Below, in pieces: positions 10,522-23,620 of a stretch of 64,000 nucleotides of DNA (positions are counted from its first letter, which is position 1; the number at the start of each line of letters is the position of its first letter). Both the position numbers and the translations under genes were made by a program. Below the pieces are notes generated by a model. The model did not search any database. It was given only the letters and a program-made list of their open reading frames with translations, and was not told the DNA's origin. The stretch spans positions 434,001-498,000 of the forward strand of contig QEYB01000936.1 of assembly GCA_017562135.1 (NCBI GenBank), given 5' to 3'. Source of the stretch: Dipylidium caninum (lineage: Eukaryota > Platyhelminthes > Cestoda > Cyclophyllidea > Dipylidiidae).

Positions 10522-13500
10522 TCAACAGGGCAGTAATGAAAAAAAAAGTGAAATAAAGAAGCGACTTATGAAGAGGACATCTAGGAGGGGCGGAGGGGAG
10601 GGGAAGGCGGGAAGGCTAGACGGAACCGACCTTATAGCGTCGACATCTTCATCATTAGCGGTAGAAATGCTCTCCCATCGCGTAGCGAAGGTGGAAAAAA
10701 CCCTCTTACAGCGAGTGTTGAGCGAGGGGTACTTGGAGCTTCTGCTGTCGCCCAACAGTGAAGCCATTGGCCAGAGGAGGTAGGGAGCGTCCCTGAGCGG
10801 CGTTCGAGGTGCACCAATCAAAAATTGCATTTGGAAGAGAAAAGCATAATTGTTGAGTTTAAGGGGGAGGGGGGCGCGGACGAGAAGGAAGACAGCCGAA
10901 TGGATGGGCGGGTGAACCGAAGATGATGGGATGGACGTATTTAAGGAAGGTAATTTTTAACTGTTGCTCAATTTCCGAAGTCAGCTGTGTGGTGGGCGTT
11001 GTGTGCCAGGATGGATTAGGGGATACGTGGAGATGTAAAAAATTACGATGTGATGGAGTGTGTTGAGGAAGGCTAGGAGCCCCCGATGACCTGTTGAAGG
11101 TGGAAGAGAGATTTGTGATTTTAGATACCTCTGAATTCCTCCGAATTACGGTATCTTCAGTTGGCCACATTTCCAGCAAATACTACACCAAATTATATTT
11201 CCTTTACTTCGACTTAATTGTCGCTATTCTATGAAAGCGGATTTTCAGAATGATGAACGACACTGGTGCACAAGTCTGGCAATTTCAACATCAAAAATGT
11301 ACACGTTTCGATGTTAGCACTCACCTTAACTGCTGCGCTAACGTCATCGTGCCATCGTCCATCTGCTTGCAGAATGTGGCCCACTACAAATAACCGGTGA
11401 CAAAGTGAATCAGAATTAGCTAGGAAGAAACAATGAAGGCAACCACCACTTCTACCATTTGTGCACTTTCATTCCATGTCTGAGTCGACGATGAAGAGTC
11501 CTCGAGGTGAGCAATAAATTCTTGTGCCAACACCTTCAAGAGATGTCGTCTATAGGCAGTTGAAGTGCTCACTTGCACAGCCGACTGCGAAAGTGACAGG
11601 AAAACTAGGTAAGGGGACGGGGGAACTAATTGAACGAAAGGAAAAGAAATCACCCCAGTTACCGCGATATAACTAGTCCCCACGGAGAAGAGGACAGTTC
11701 GCAGGAGATCACGGAGAATTCGAACAACGAATGGTTCTGTGAGGTAATTCAACTGTGCTATTCCACGGAGAAACTGCAAAAAGGGGGAGAAGGAGGTGAC
11801 TCACCGCCTCTACTTATTTATTATCAGTAGGACCCAGTGCAGTCAACAATAACTACACTTCAAATGACTGTTAAGGAAATCTAAGTGCATCCATCATCCG
11901 ATGCCTTATTCACAATAATGCAAAATTCATATTAAGCATACGTACAGCGTGTAAATTTTGGGCCACACAAGTCTGAATTTTCGCCTTTTTAGTGGGCGAT
12001 TCCTTGGCCAGACGTCGCCAAGGCGGCAAGAGGAATGCAGAGAGGAAGGAGGCGAAGACGCCGTCGGGGGAATAGAGAAGAGGAGAGGCGGCTTGGAAAA
12101 GGGAAGCGAATGCTCTATAGGCTACGTCGACATCGGATTCTGCGAATGTGACATTAGACGCGAAGGTGAAGAAACGGTCCATGATGGAGTTTAAGAGTTG
12201 GGTTAACGCGGTGAACCGTTGAAGGGTGGCAGACTTGAATGCCATGCGTTCCTGAAAGGTCTTGAAAATATACAAAAAAGAACCATAAAGTCCGAAAATC
12301 ACTCACCCACATAGCAAATCGAATGCCAACGAAATCAATGTCATGGTTGACAAAGTAAACAACTCCTCCTGTCCATTGGGAAGTGAGTGGAGAGCTCGAT
12401 TTTATACTGCCTCACCATAACCGATGACCCATCATCGACTTAGCCCCATTTAGCAAAAAATATAACATGAGGAGAGGCTCAAGTCGTGAAATTAACGCTA
12501 TTGCCAAAGGTATGGCGAAGTGTGCGTGTAATTTTGACGGATAATTAACCTAAACGCAACAGTGTGAGTGAAATAATCAAAAAAAGAGGAAAAAGAGGAG
12601 GAGGAGGGGAGGCAAGACATTTGGAAGCGCGTCAAACGCTCCAAGCACTCGGGGATCGACCTACTTCAAAGAATTAGCCATTCTGCAGCGCAGACAATGC
12701 GAAACACTCTCATTTGCTGCGGTGTAATATTCACCGCAACAAAATCCTCTTTAAATGCGAGAGCGAGAATATGCGGGAGATTCGCAGCCCCTCCATGCAA
12801 CCCGGACAAAGTGGGCTCCATATCAGGATTTTGTGGAAATCATCCACCACAGCGTCACAAATATGTCGCAAAGCGACGTCAACGCAAATCTGTCAGCCTT
12901 TCCAGCCACCTAGCAACACGGAGGCGTAGTTCGCAATCGAAATTCCCCGATGTGCACATCAAACCAACCTGAGACTTTTGATTGGTGCAGTTTTGGAACT
13001 TTACACTAAAAAAAACTGATTACAAGACCATTTTGGACGAGATAAAGTGATTTTCACCAACGGGTTGCAAGTCATTCGGGCCGCATGTCTCGGGAATCAT
13101 AGCCGACAAGAGGGAGCCACAGACTAGGCGGGTTTACAAGAGCAGCCGAGGAAGGTGACATTCACCCAAGACTCCTCCGAAACTTAAAAACACCTTCCAA
13201 CCGACCGAATCACCGAAAATATTCTCCTTCCAACATCTAACACAGCATTTACCGGCCTCAGTAATCACGAGAAATCGGTCCAAGGTGGCTTTAAATCTGG
13301 GAGAAGGGACAGGCCAAGAACCCACCGTCACGGCTTCAAATCGCTGACACAGCCGAAGTAACGAGGTCTCCGTATCCATTGTGTCGACAAGATGGAGAAC
13401 GTCATCGGGCAAGTCACAGTCAAGTAAAAGTCTGCCAACAGACCTGTCATCCCTGTCTATTTCGTTAAGGAGATGGTGAGTCAACCAAATTGTGTAGAAT

Positions 13501-16500
13501 TGCCAGGCCTGTTCCACCTCAATTGCTCCTCGTCGAGCTGAGAGAAGGCGATTCAGGAGATCGGAATCTTTGAAGAATGCATGGAGGAAGAGTCGATGGA
13601 ATCTGGTAAGAGGGAGCGGAAGGTGTTCCAAGTGAAATAATAATTTACCTTGCCCTAATAGACGTTATTCTGACGGTGTTATTTAGGGTTAAAGGCGTTT
13701 ACGGTCATGCAGAGCTACATCAACGTCAACTGCGTTCGTGGATCTCGATAACATTTGATGTGGAGGAGTAAGGCGAGGTAGAGGGTGAAGGAATGAATTA
13801 CTGTGTGGGAAGAGACGGATAAACGGACAGAGAAGTAGAACGATGGAGGGCTGGAGTAGATGGATCCAAGATGGATAGACGGGGATATGGTAAAACCGTA
13901 GTCGATGTACAAGACAAAATTGGAAAAATATTGGCTATTTCGGTAATTCTTGAGTAAAATTAGTACGCACGAGAATGATAAGCTGGCGTCGAACACAAAC
14001 TGCGAGAGGAGGCTCCACTCGGATACTTTAGACGATTGTCTTAGACTTAACAGGATAAATTCTCGAGCCACCTCAACAGCCCCTTTTGACCATGCAGACT
14101 GGGTGCAGGCGCGTGAGAGGAAGCGGGGCAGTACTTCCGACCAAATTCGATCTAGAGCAGAATGATATGACTGAGTAAAGACGATTTTACCTTACCTTTG
14201 AGGGTTTCCGGACAAGGGGTGGCGTCGTCGCGACTGAAAAGGAGTAAGAAGTCTAAAAAAAGGAAGTTAAAGACGTCCTAATTCAAATTAGTCCAACTCA
14301 CGAAAAAGAGGAGAGGAAGATGGAAAGGTAGTGAAGCCAATCTTCTCGCTCTGAGGAGCATAGCAGATCGAGGACGGTGATATCTGTGAATGATAAAGAC
14401 AAAATGTCAAATTCAATTGACTGCGGCAATCGGAAAGGATACGACGTGGAAGGAGCGATGCTCTAATAGGCACGAGGTGGATTAATTGATGGATGGACAC
14501 GCGACGAATAAGGAGTGGATGGATCGGGAAAGGATGATTACTTGAAAGATGAATGAATGTAAAGAAAGTAGCCTATTTTCTCCCCCATTGTCACGAAAGA
14601 TATGCTCGAGGAGACAAGAGGGAAAGGTAATTGCCTTCCCGGGATTTGTGGGCCTTACCCAGAATCTGCGAGAGCCAACCCATCTTTGGGTCTCGAGTCG
14701 GGAAGAGGCACATGCAATAGGAGAGCGTCATCTCCTCCAATTTGCTCCGCCATCCAAGGAGGGTAAAATTACTCACATGGGCGTTCGAATCCATCGTGCT
14801 GCCTTTCACCTGCCTAATCGCCGAAAGGGAGAGTGAAGTAATACGAAAAATTTGAGAACGAATCTAAACGACGCAGCACTCGCAACCATACCCTATGATT
14901 ACGTGGTTTTCAGTCAAGTGGCCCGTATAAAAATGGTTAAAACGTCCACTGCCAAGTCGGCCAATGTCCTCCCAATTAAAATGACAGACGTGTATGAAGT
15001 GGATACTTGCGAATCCTTCCAACTAACACTTAAGATTGACGACGTTAAAGTTAAAGAAAACGCGGTGGGGACTTACTGAACTAGAACCTCTCTGAAACGA
15101 GCAGTGAGTTGAGTTATGAGTGTCAAAGACTGCTCCACTTCCCCATCGATGTTGGAGCTCCCGTAGAGAAGGGTGAGCAGACGCTGGATACCCTCCAACG
15201 TGACGCAACGTCGACCAACCTCCCAATCGTTGCACCATTTCAACTGACTCTCCAATCCACCGAAGAGCGATATCACAAAGTCAATCTGTATGGGGAAAAA
15301 ACAGACTTTCTGTGCTTTGCGAGAACGTGCACCACTCTATGGGGTGAATATGCTATGGAGCAGAACTTTACCGAATCGTACAAACAGAAGTTAATAATGT
15401 TGGTGAAACAACCATTGCAAGAAGGCGTATCAGGAAGGGGTTCAGTAACATTTTGGGGAGTTGTAGTACACACCAATGAACATCCAGTCACAGCAATGAC
15501 ATACTTCTAAACTACTCAATCATAAAATTAACAGGGATGCCCAAAATGGTGGCAAATTACATTTTAAAGTCCCTTAAAACCCGCTCTACTAACACGTTGG
15601 AGAGGTCCACCCAGAGAATTTCCGACTGTGTTAAAAAGCTAATTAAGGAAGCATCGAAAGTAAGAAGGGAAATAACCCAATTCCCAAAAGGGAAAAGTGT
15701 AAGCCAGAACAGTCCTAAAAGGGGGGTGTAGGGAAGTGTTTGGAGAGGAGTCAATGAAGAAAAGACTAGACACGACTGAAAACCAAGTAGAATGCCCGTT
15801 ACGTAGACATGAGTTAGAGGAAAGAGTGTATTTACGCATTAACCTGAGCCTACCACTACAGCCTACTTCCAAATCGGCCATTTGAATAAGTATCAAAGTC
15901 AACATATAACTACCGAAAAGAAATACGAGACGTAAATTGTCAACCGCATCGAAGAGACCATAACAATTTCAAATAATGCTAATCTCAACATCTACTTGCC
16001 AATTCGGAAGTATTTTGACATGGAGATGATTTCAGAGACACCTCCAAGAGGTGTTGCAAAAGGACGAAGTAATTTGTTATACCTTGACGTGTTAGAGATG
16101 GCAAGGCGACTCGAAGTCTGTAGGGAAAAAAAGCAATTATCTATTGGCGAAAGAGGAAAGCTGCTACTTACATACTTAACACATCAGTCGGAGAGGTCAG
16201 AAAAGCCCTGGCTGTAGCTACACAGAAAAGGAAAAATGGATCATTTCTAGAGAGTGAGAAGAGGAACGAAAATCCTACTTTATCTCATCTGAATCGGTGT
16301 CTGTTGATTGCAGATTGGTTAACGCGTCCTGAAATAGACAAAAAGGAAGTCAGCTTAAGGTGTACGGTTGGGTATGTGTGGGTTTGAATGGAATTTAAAT
16401 AATTTACGAGTTTTCGACTGAAGTAAAGCCATAGGGAACGGACCGCTTCAACACCGGGACCCCAGACAGTCTGCAAAAATAGAAGCGACTTCATGGCGTG

Positions 16501-17912
16501 ACGAATATCTTCGACAGTGGGAGAGATATCCTGAAAACGGAAGGAATTATGTGGTTAGTTTAAAATAGTGGTGGGTTCAATACTAACACCTAAGAACTGA
16601 TTGCGAATGATCCAGACAGCCGGAGAGAAGGTGGACAGTGATGTGTCCCCAGTTGGCTACAGAAGAAACGAAGGTTTGTCAGGTTGAGGTTAAAAATATC
16701 GAGTGTATATGTAAATAAATATTACCCTCACCTCCGATTGGTTCAACAGTAAACGAATTTTCTCATAGAGGGGTGCCGTGACCGTGAGTACCGACCAGTA
16801 GACATGCCAAAGCCGCGATTTATCAACGATTCCAGCAGTATTCACCAATCCGGTGCGAGCTCGAATACCGTCTAGAGAGCCATTGATGGATCTCCTCTTT
16901 CCGGAGTGAATTTGTATTACTTTTTCATGTAGGTACTTATACCATCCAGTGGAGTTCTGGAAATATTGAAGCCAGTGTATGACGTTACTTACCAATTCTC
17001 CATGACGAATAAGAAGTAACCAGAGAAGAGAATAGCAACTACAAAGGGAATGTTCAGAAATCAACAAGTCGAAGATCCATTCCATGATATACTCATGCGG
17101 ATCCGATGTGGGAGGGTTCAGTCCCAAGGCGTCATTCAAACCGAGAGGCTGTCGTGTGCTCAAAAGTTTAATAAACATAGCCCATATATCTAAACGTATA
17201 TGTGACACCAACAAGTCAGTCTAAAATAGAATTAGAAGTAAGGACACCAAACTGAAGAGTTCTCGACAATTTTATGTATGCCTTGAATAAGATAGAGGAA
17301 GCGGCGCAAGAAATCCATTGATTGTGAGGATTCAGCGGTTCTGAAGGAAATATCACAAGAAAAAAATTGTACCTACTCATAAGAGTAGGCTATGTCAAGA
17401 AGGAGGATATTAATATTTGACCTAACATCTAAGAAATTGAATTATTTTAAGAATAAAAACCTCTTGCGTAAGATGTAGAATATAATAGCCGAGAAACTAA
17501 GCTCCTAAAAAGAATAAATGAAGTTTCAGGAGACTACCACAGTAGTGAAAAATTTTCAGGAAAGCCAAAGGTTGTTATATGATTTGGTAGTCTGGTGAAA
17601 GCGCTATAGGAAAAATGTGCAGGGAGTAACAAAACAAACTTCAACGCATAAGGCAACTGTGCGAGAGTAAGGCAACGGGAATTGAGTCCACGATGACCAC
17701 CGCAATCTAAAATCAAAAAAGCCGTGAAACTTAATATCATTTGAGAGAAGAAGTTTAAACTTTAAAAACAACCCTTGCATTTGAACACATTTGATAATAT
17801 ACTTACCACCAAGGTTCCAATTGGTTTGCTCCCTGATATCGTAAGAGAAAACGTCATACGGCGCGCTTAATCTAGGAGACTGAGGATTTGCAAAATTGGA
17901 GGTTTCGTCCAT
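10522..17912 (-). CDS. MMS22L: MMS22L-like homologous-recombination/replication-fork protein
   Basis: A long minus-strand gene in many short exons. Junctions I could fix: 17807..17912 (ATG at 17912), 17538..17706, about 17266..17340, 16993..17220, 16732..16956 and a run of further exons down to about 10.6 kb. Recognition rests on collinear blocks resembling vertebrate MMS22L: CGGHRGLNSRCLTLAQ, IRLDIWAMFIKLL, WGPGVEAVRSLWLYFSRKL, TLEGIQRLLTLLYGSSNID, LSYCMCLFPTRDPKMGWLSQ, IWSEVLPRFLSRAC, LLKVLAQEFIAHLEDSSS and LTSEIEQQLKITFLKY. Each is weak alone but all occur in the expected order. In animals MMS22L works with TONSL to load RAD51 at stalled or broken forks. The N-terminus is much shorter than the human one. 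The lower boundary and several internal exons are unresolved, so the interval is approximate. An alternative in-frame ATG lies at 18005. Confidence 0.68.
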
Positions 17913-19946
17913 TTCGCAAATAAAGAAAAAAGGTGTCAGCAGAACACACACGAATAGGCGCGAATCATATTTGACCCTTTGGAAAATATTGTGAAATCGA
18001 TACATTAAAACGTCTAGAGCCTTGAAGCGGGTTTTATGAAACTATTATTTGTAGCAATACTATTTATTTAAAACGTTCAAATTAGTTTTGTCTGACATTT
18101 TTGACGCTTATACAATTGTAAAAATGGAAGAAATACTTGAAATGTATATGTATTCGACGCTTTAGTTTACCGTGCATAACCGCTGATTTGTGAGAACTGA
18201 GTTTTTTTGAACAGGAAGTGATGACCAGCACAGGTTCATACTAGGCATTGAGGATTTAGAACTCCGATACCCCAGCTTTCCTCCTTATTATAAATGTTAA
18301 AATGCATTTTTAGCGTATCAGAATAACTAATTCCGATTGCAACTGCGTGGTTCGCATGCAACAAATATAATAACACTTCTCAGGGGAACAATAACACATT
18401 TTCATGGTGTAGCCATTAATAACGCAGTTAGATTTTATCTGCATATCTTAAAACTAATTTCTTATTTTTTTTCTTGTTTTACCCAAAATTTACCCTTTCG
18501 CGCAAAATGCTTGTCGTGAAATGTTTTGGAGAGCTCTCGTTTTTAAAAATCGTTTGTTTTAATTTACCATTATACGTGTGCTGCTTTCCCTCGACTCCCA
18601 ACTTTAGATTTATCGTTAACGCCCTTGTAAATGACCTTAATGTTTAACGTAATGTGGTCCTAATGACTGCTAACTGTTAACCTTGAGCATTTCATGTTCT
18701 CACAGCGTGCACGCGTGTATTTTGTCCAAAATCTTATACCTACTTTTCAGACAAACTATTATCGCTGTCCACACACTTGACCTACACTCAGTTATACGCC
18801 TCCAAAATCTCTGAGGGTCGAAATGATTTGTGGCTTATATTTATAAAAGACTTCCATGTGCGCCACAGTTCGCATCCATGTCTCAAAACAATTCTGCTAA
18901 AACAATAATTTCCTTTAATGTGTTATACTAATTAGTACTCGTGGAAAACCCTAAGGCCAGATCTGTCATAACTGAAGCCCGAGTAATGAAGGCTTCTCGA
19001 AAATCAAGGAGAGCGTTGGTTTTTCCACGTAGGGCGTTTGAGTGGCGCTTGTTAATTTTTGGAGAATACGCCCTCGTCAAATTATTGAAAAGCCATGAAG
19101 TAAAAGAATAAACACAGAAAACACACCTATTTTGATTTAGTTTTCACTTGCCATCTCTCCATCTACTCGATAGTGACAATCGTGCAAAAAACTCTTAGTT
19201 ATGTTTGTTTGCTTGACTATTAGCTGCTGGTTGATAACCATCTTTCGCCTGCATATACCGTTATCACTCTAGTATAAACTTATTTAGGAGAAAAGTGCGG
19301 TTCAAATAAGGAAAATTAAACACCATTGAGGAGAACGATGGACATTCACGTAAACATCTTTTTAACTCGAATTAAATGGTGTATTTAACTTAACTGGGTC
19401 ACGGTCACCCTTCAATGATTACACATTCGACCGAATCGTTCGGGACAGGCCGACCCGATTTAGGCAAAAAAGCCAGGTCATCAACATTGAATAGCATTTG
19501 CCGACGAAAGTCAGATCATGTTTAAGAGGATGCCATTCCGCCTCCTCCATGGCACAAATTTGTGTGCCGCCTTCACGCACGCTTTCAATAAAGGACATTT
19601 GTCCGTTGTTTAGAGATATGTGAAATTGGCGTGTTCGTGACTTTATCGAGGGTAGCACCTTGGTCGAATGGCAACGTAGGTCGGACAAGTGTTATTCGGG
19701 GCGAAGATCACTCTTCGCCGAATTAAAATAATGGCTAATCTCCTGCAATAGATCAAAATTTAGGATAATTTTCAATTCAACCGTCCTTCACACCTCCCAT
19801 GTACCTTAGAATCGGGTTTGGCGCTGAGTTAATCGTTTAAAAAACTACATGACAGTGATTGTCATCATGATGAGGTATCATGGAACATTTAGCCTCACGG
19901 CTTTCTCTTTCACGCCTATCGGAGACCATCGCTAGAACGAGTTCAT

Positions 19947-19979
19947 CTCCTCCTCCTCCTCTTCCTCCTCTTCCTCGAC
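19947..19979. repeat. (CTC)n/(CTT)n pyrimidine microsatellite
   Basis: Imperfect CTC/CTT trinucleotide units in a row, visible directly. It lies in the gene-poor block between 18 and 21 kb. Confidence 0.75.
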
Positions 19980-21151
19980 ATATCACTTTATTTTCGCCTT
20001 ATTTCTACCACAACCCTACATTCTTCTTAGCCTTATAGGGCTGAATCTCCTAGATCTAATATTTTTCTCAATATTCAATACTAAAGCACCCCTGCCTAAG
20101 CTGTAGGTTTTGTTTGGAAAATTTCCGCGGTTTTGATTGCGTAATTTTCCATTCCAAGACTACTCACTAACCTAAGCGTATTAGAGCTTATCGCACTATC
20201 GGCCTCGACGACTTAAAGGAAAATTCCAGCGCTTTAAAGGTCACAATTTAAGTTTACCGCTTCGATGCAGATCTGTTGTTCTGTCTACTCTACTTCCTTT
20301 TTCCCTCTCTCCCTTCTTATTTCCCTCTAAGTCCCTCCACCCCTCTCTCACACATTAACTTAATGATACCCCTTCGATTTTATTTCTTCTATACCCTCGT
20401 GATAAGTCTCTTAGAACGTTCGGGTGGCTTACTTATTTTATTTAAGTAGAATTTTTGGAGGTATGAATATCGTGAGAACATGTGTATACTGTGACTGGTT
20501 GCAACCCTGGACAGAGACCTTTTCCCGTCCGTCTAAATCATCTCTTTCCACGATCTTGAAATGTCCATTCGCACCTCCATTCCTGATAGTCTACTAACGT
20601 AACGAGAAGGCAGACTGGAATTCCATTTCTAGTGCGCTCGAAACTTAGATTGCGCTCACACACATAGGCGAAGAAAACAATTTACTAGGTGTGCCAGAAC
20701 CTCTTCCAGGTGTCAGGCCGGTTACGCGTTGATCTGCACCCAAAGGTAGTGAGGGGACACACCCTACCGAAAGCCGCGATAAACACACGCTTCAGTTCAG
20801 CGGATGGCCATTAAGCCTAGGATTACCGAGTCCACACGCCCACTTCGACCTTGCAGTGTGGGTTGAGGTGGCCGCAGCTCGACAATGTAGCCACTAAACC
20901 TCATACGCATCAGCAAGATTTCAACTCTTATTTTCTCCCTCCATCTGTACGCCTAATTTTGCGCGAGACGGCAGGTGACGAAAGTGAGGTCGCGTATAGG
21001 CACGAGATTTGATGTAAAGGTGCAGAAAGGGCAGTGAAACGCTGTATTTTAAGGCGTTACATCCCTATTTTTAGATCTAAAGGTCCAAGTGAGTATAAGA
21101 CGACGACTTTGCATTAAGCTGCTGTAATCGTAGTTATAAGACAGAGTGCGT

Positions 21152-21157
21152 TTTATT
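21152..21157 (-). terminator. Candidate poly(A) signal AATAAA
   Basis: AATAAA on the minus strand lies about 70 nt below the last candidate stop of the unrecognised gene at 21.2-22.5 kb. It is supportive but not proof, since the hexamer is frequent in AT-rich DNA. Confidence 0.35.
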
Positions 21158-21224
21158 CCACATTGGTAGACATGTAATAGATAGGACGTCTGAAGATAAT
21201 GACCTCTAATCACATGAAGACAGT

Positions 21225-22493
21225 TCAATTTCGTGATTTTTGCCCCCAGGACGGCGTGCCAAAAGCTAATCGGTAGGAGATAGAGGCTTGAGAAGTAATG
21301 GGGGGGAGGCAGAGAATTTCGATGCACATAACACTAATTTGACTGATAGAAATTAGCACCTCATAATTCATCACGTTGACTTTTTTAAAAGTCTGATTTA
21401 ACCTGAGCAGATAATTTATGATTGGTAAAAGATCACGTGCCGTAAGAAAGACAAGACCACGAATACAAGTGTAGTGCCAACGGAGAGAAGCCTTAATTTG
21501 TGAGGTGATAAAAGAGCAAACGCTAAAATCTCTGACCACCCATTAGTTACATAGCACCGCGTAGGGGGTAATGAGATGAATTAATTAAAATAAACAGAGA
21601 CTGAATAGAACCTGGGGAGGAAGGTGTGGCGGGAGAAGAGATAACTTTTGCAAGTGGGCCAATATTCGAAGGGATAAATGTAAGAGTGCATAAGAGTCTT
21701 CAATGCGGATAAATGCCAAATCATCCTGGGGGTTGGCTGTGCCAGAGACGAGAAAAAAGAAATAATGACAGGCAATACACTTTTATCATGGTAAAGACAA
21801 TAAACATAATACAAAATGCATAGAAAGTAATAAATGCAGTAAAAAGGAGTTCAAGACCTGAGGCGAGGATCATAGTTTGGACAAGGAATGGAATAGTCAT
21901 TATGTAAACAGAATTCTGGTATACGGTGTTTCGAAGTTGTACGACTGCCGAATTGTAAGATCTTGCACACAAAACGAATTTTTAATCGGGATTTCCTGTC
22001 CCAAAGCAGCAGAAATGGTTTCCTCTTCGATATCTTCTTCCATTATGGAATCAAGGATTGCACATCTTCGGCAACACTCCTCGCACATTGAATAAGAACG
22101 GTTTACAGGAGGACCATCGTTTCCAATTGTTCGAGTAGAAGATTGAGCGGGTCTTTGTACAGACTTGATGGGGACAGAGAAATTTGCAGAAGAGTTACGA
22201 CGATGAATATGTGGCATCTCCGTCTTAAAGGTAACTAATGATTTTCGTAAACGCAATACCACTTCGTGAAAGCGGTTCGCTCTAGGTTTTGTTTCTATTC
22301 GGGGGTCAGAAAGAGCACTAGAAAACCTAGGACGTTTGGGTTCTTGCGTTTTCAAGCTCTCAGGAGAACGAGTTTTAAGAGGAAATTTGGAGGACTTGTT
22401 AGACAGTTGACTTAGCGATTTGGCTCTATTAAGATGGGCTTTGTGCACGTTCGAAACGAATGGCATATCTCCACTTGCAGAAACGTGTATCAT
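21225..22493 (-). CDS. Unrecognised multi-exon gene
   Basis: The first candidate exon runs from ATG at 22493 to a possible donor in the codons after KNSFC near 21.96 kb. It encodes a basic Ser/Arg/Pro-rich N-terminus followed by SYSMCEECCRRCAILDSIMEEDIEEE, with clustered cysteines and an acidic patch. Further down the minus strand are exon-like segments flanked by AG/GT: DDLAFIRIEDSYALLHLSLRILAHLQ (about 21608..21721) and FITSQIKASLRWHYTCIRGLVFLTARDLLPIINYLL (about 21.41..21.52 kb), both amphipathic-helical. A hydrophobic stretch between them (TIPFLVQTMILASGLELLFTAFITFYAF) is either a membrane segment or intron. An AATAAA on the same strand at 21152..21157 supports a 3' end near here. I do not recognise the family. 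It could also be a far 5' part of the MMS22L-like gene, but no sequence match supports that. Confidence 0.4.
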
Positions 22494-23620
22494 TATAAGA
22501 ATTCGCGTTTATAAACAGACTTGTTTGGAACTGTTCTGGCAATTAGATTTATATTAACCTGACTTAGTAAAACAAATGTGCCCTTCAAACATCAATGCGG
22601 AATAAAAATTATTTGTGCAAAGAGTAGCAATATTATAAAATGATTAACTTTCCCGCTTTTAATTTATTTTAGAATCAATTTTGATGGAAAATTTTTGGGT
22701 TTTTTCATATGTTAACAAAGTATATCTTTAATAAATTACTAACGAATTGGTAAAAATAGCACACCATCTAATATAGCACGATATTGTCCACAGGTGATTT
22801 ATTTTTTGCCCTATTTTAGGAAGATTTTTTGGACATTTCAACCACACCAAGATATTTTCATGCGAAATTCTTGCGTAAATTACAGGCAAGTAGAGAACAT
22901 AACTATATATTGCCACCCGTTAACCTTCTTTATGAAGTAGTTGTATTTGTGACCGGATTTTTATATCCAGTAAAAGAGATGGCCATAGTATCAACGCAGT
23001 TGTTTTTTTTGGACTTCCAACTGCCGTAACACTATCAAAGTCTTTCAACTGCCATTTATCATTTAATTTAGTTTGCGTGTGACACTTCGAACTCGAAAGA
23101 TGGTTTCCTCAAGCCTTTTGTATAAAAGATTCGCAACCTGTGCATGTAAGAATCTTCTTTAAAACACACTTTGCTGTTGCTTACCACATACAGACGCCAG
23201 TTTAATAAAACTGAAAAGATTAAACCGTGAAACCTCAAGTTCCCTGGAACCACCGATTTCTACTGCAGACGAAATCACTTTCTGTCCCTACAATCTATCA
23301 CTAATTTGACATAAACCCTATGATCACAAATATCTAAGTCTTGACAGTATAGTAATTTGGACTTAAGATGTGCTTTATCATTACTGCTTCTCTCTAATCT
23401 AGTTACATTCTCAGTTGTTTTTCACACTTATGAAATAAATTTATCAAGTTTGAGCCTCAAACAAAACGCTAGAGTTCCCTGTTTTAGCGTCCTTCAGACA
23501 ATGCACATAACCCCTGACTGCGATTATTGTTGTGAGACATACAAGAGATTAGCCTACATTTTACTAGGCCAAATAGTAAGACTGAGTCATCGCGATAATA
23601 CAGTGTTGACAACGAATAAA
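22494..23620. other. Intergenic, divergent promoters; open frame ahead of TPPP
   Basis: AT-rich region between the unrecognised gene (minus) and TPPP (plus). The reading frame of TPPP stays open upstream to about 23357, and an in-frame ATG at 23501 would add 40 residues. No splice acceptor or conserved residues make this extension convincing. Confidence 0.4.

Larger units (their letters stand above)
17913..21224. other. Long stretch without supported genes
   Basis: AT-rich sequence with a (CTC)n/(CTT)n run near 19947..19979 and a long pyrimidine-rich tract at about 20285..20350. A GC-richer block at about 20690..20900 looks unlike its surroundings and may be repeat-derived. A minus-strand open frame at 19419..19688 has no recognisable motif. 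No transposase, reverse transcriptase or RNA gene was seen. Confidence 0.4.

Noticed and set aside
19419..19688. 89-codon minus-strand frame, considered as a retroelement remnant
   Set aside because: No reverse transcriptase, integrase or gag motif and no terminal repeats.
23357..23620. Signal-peptide-like extension of TPPP from 23357
   Set aside because: The first codon is TTG, and the hydrophobic stretch is typical of chance AT-rich translation. The family starts near 23621.
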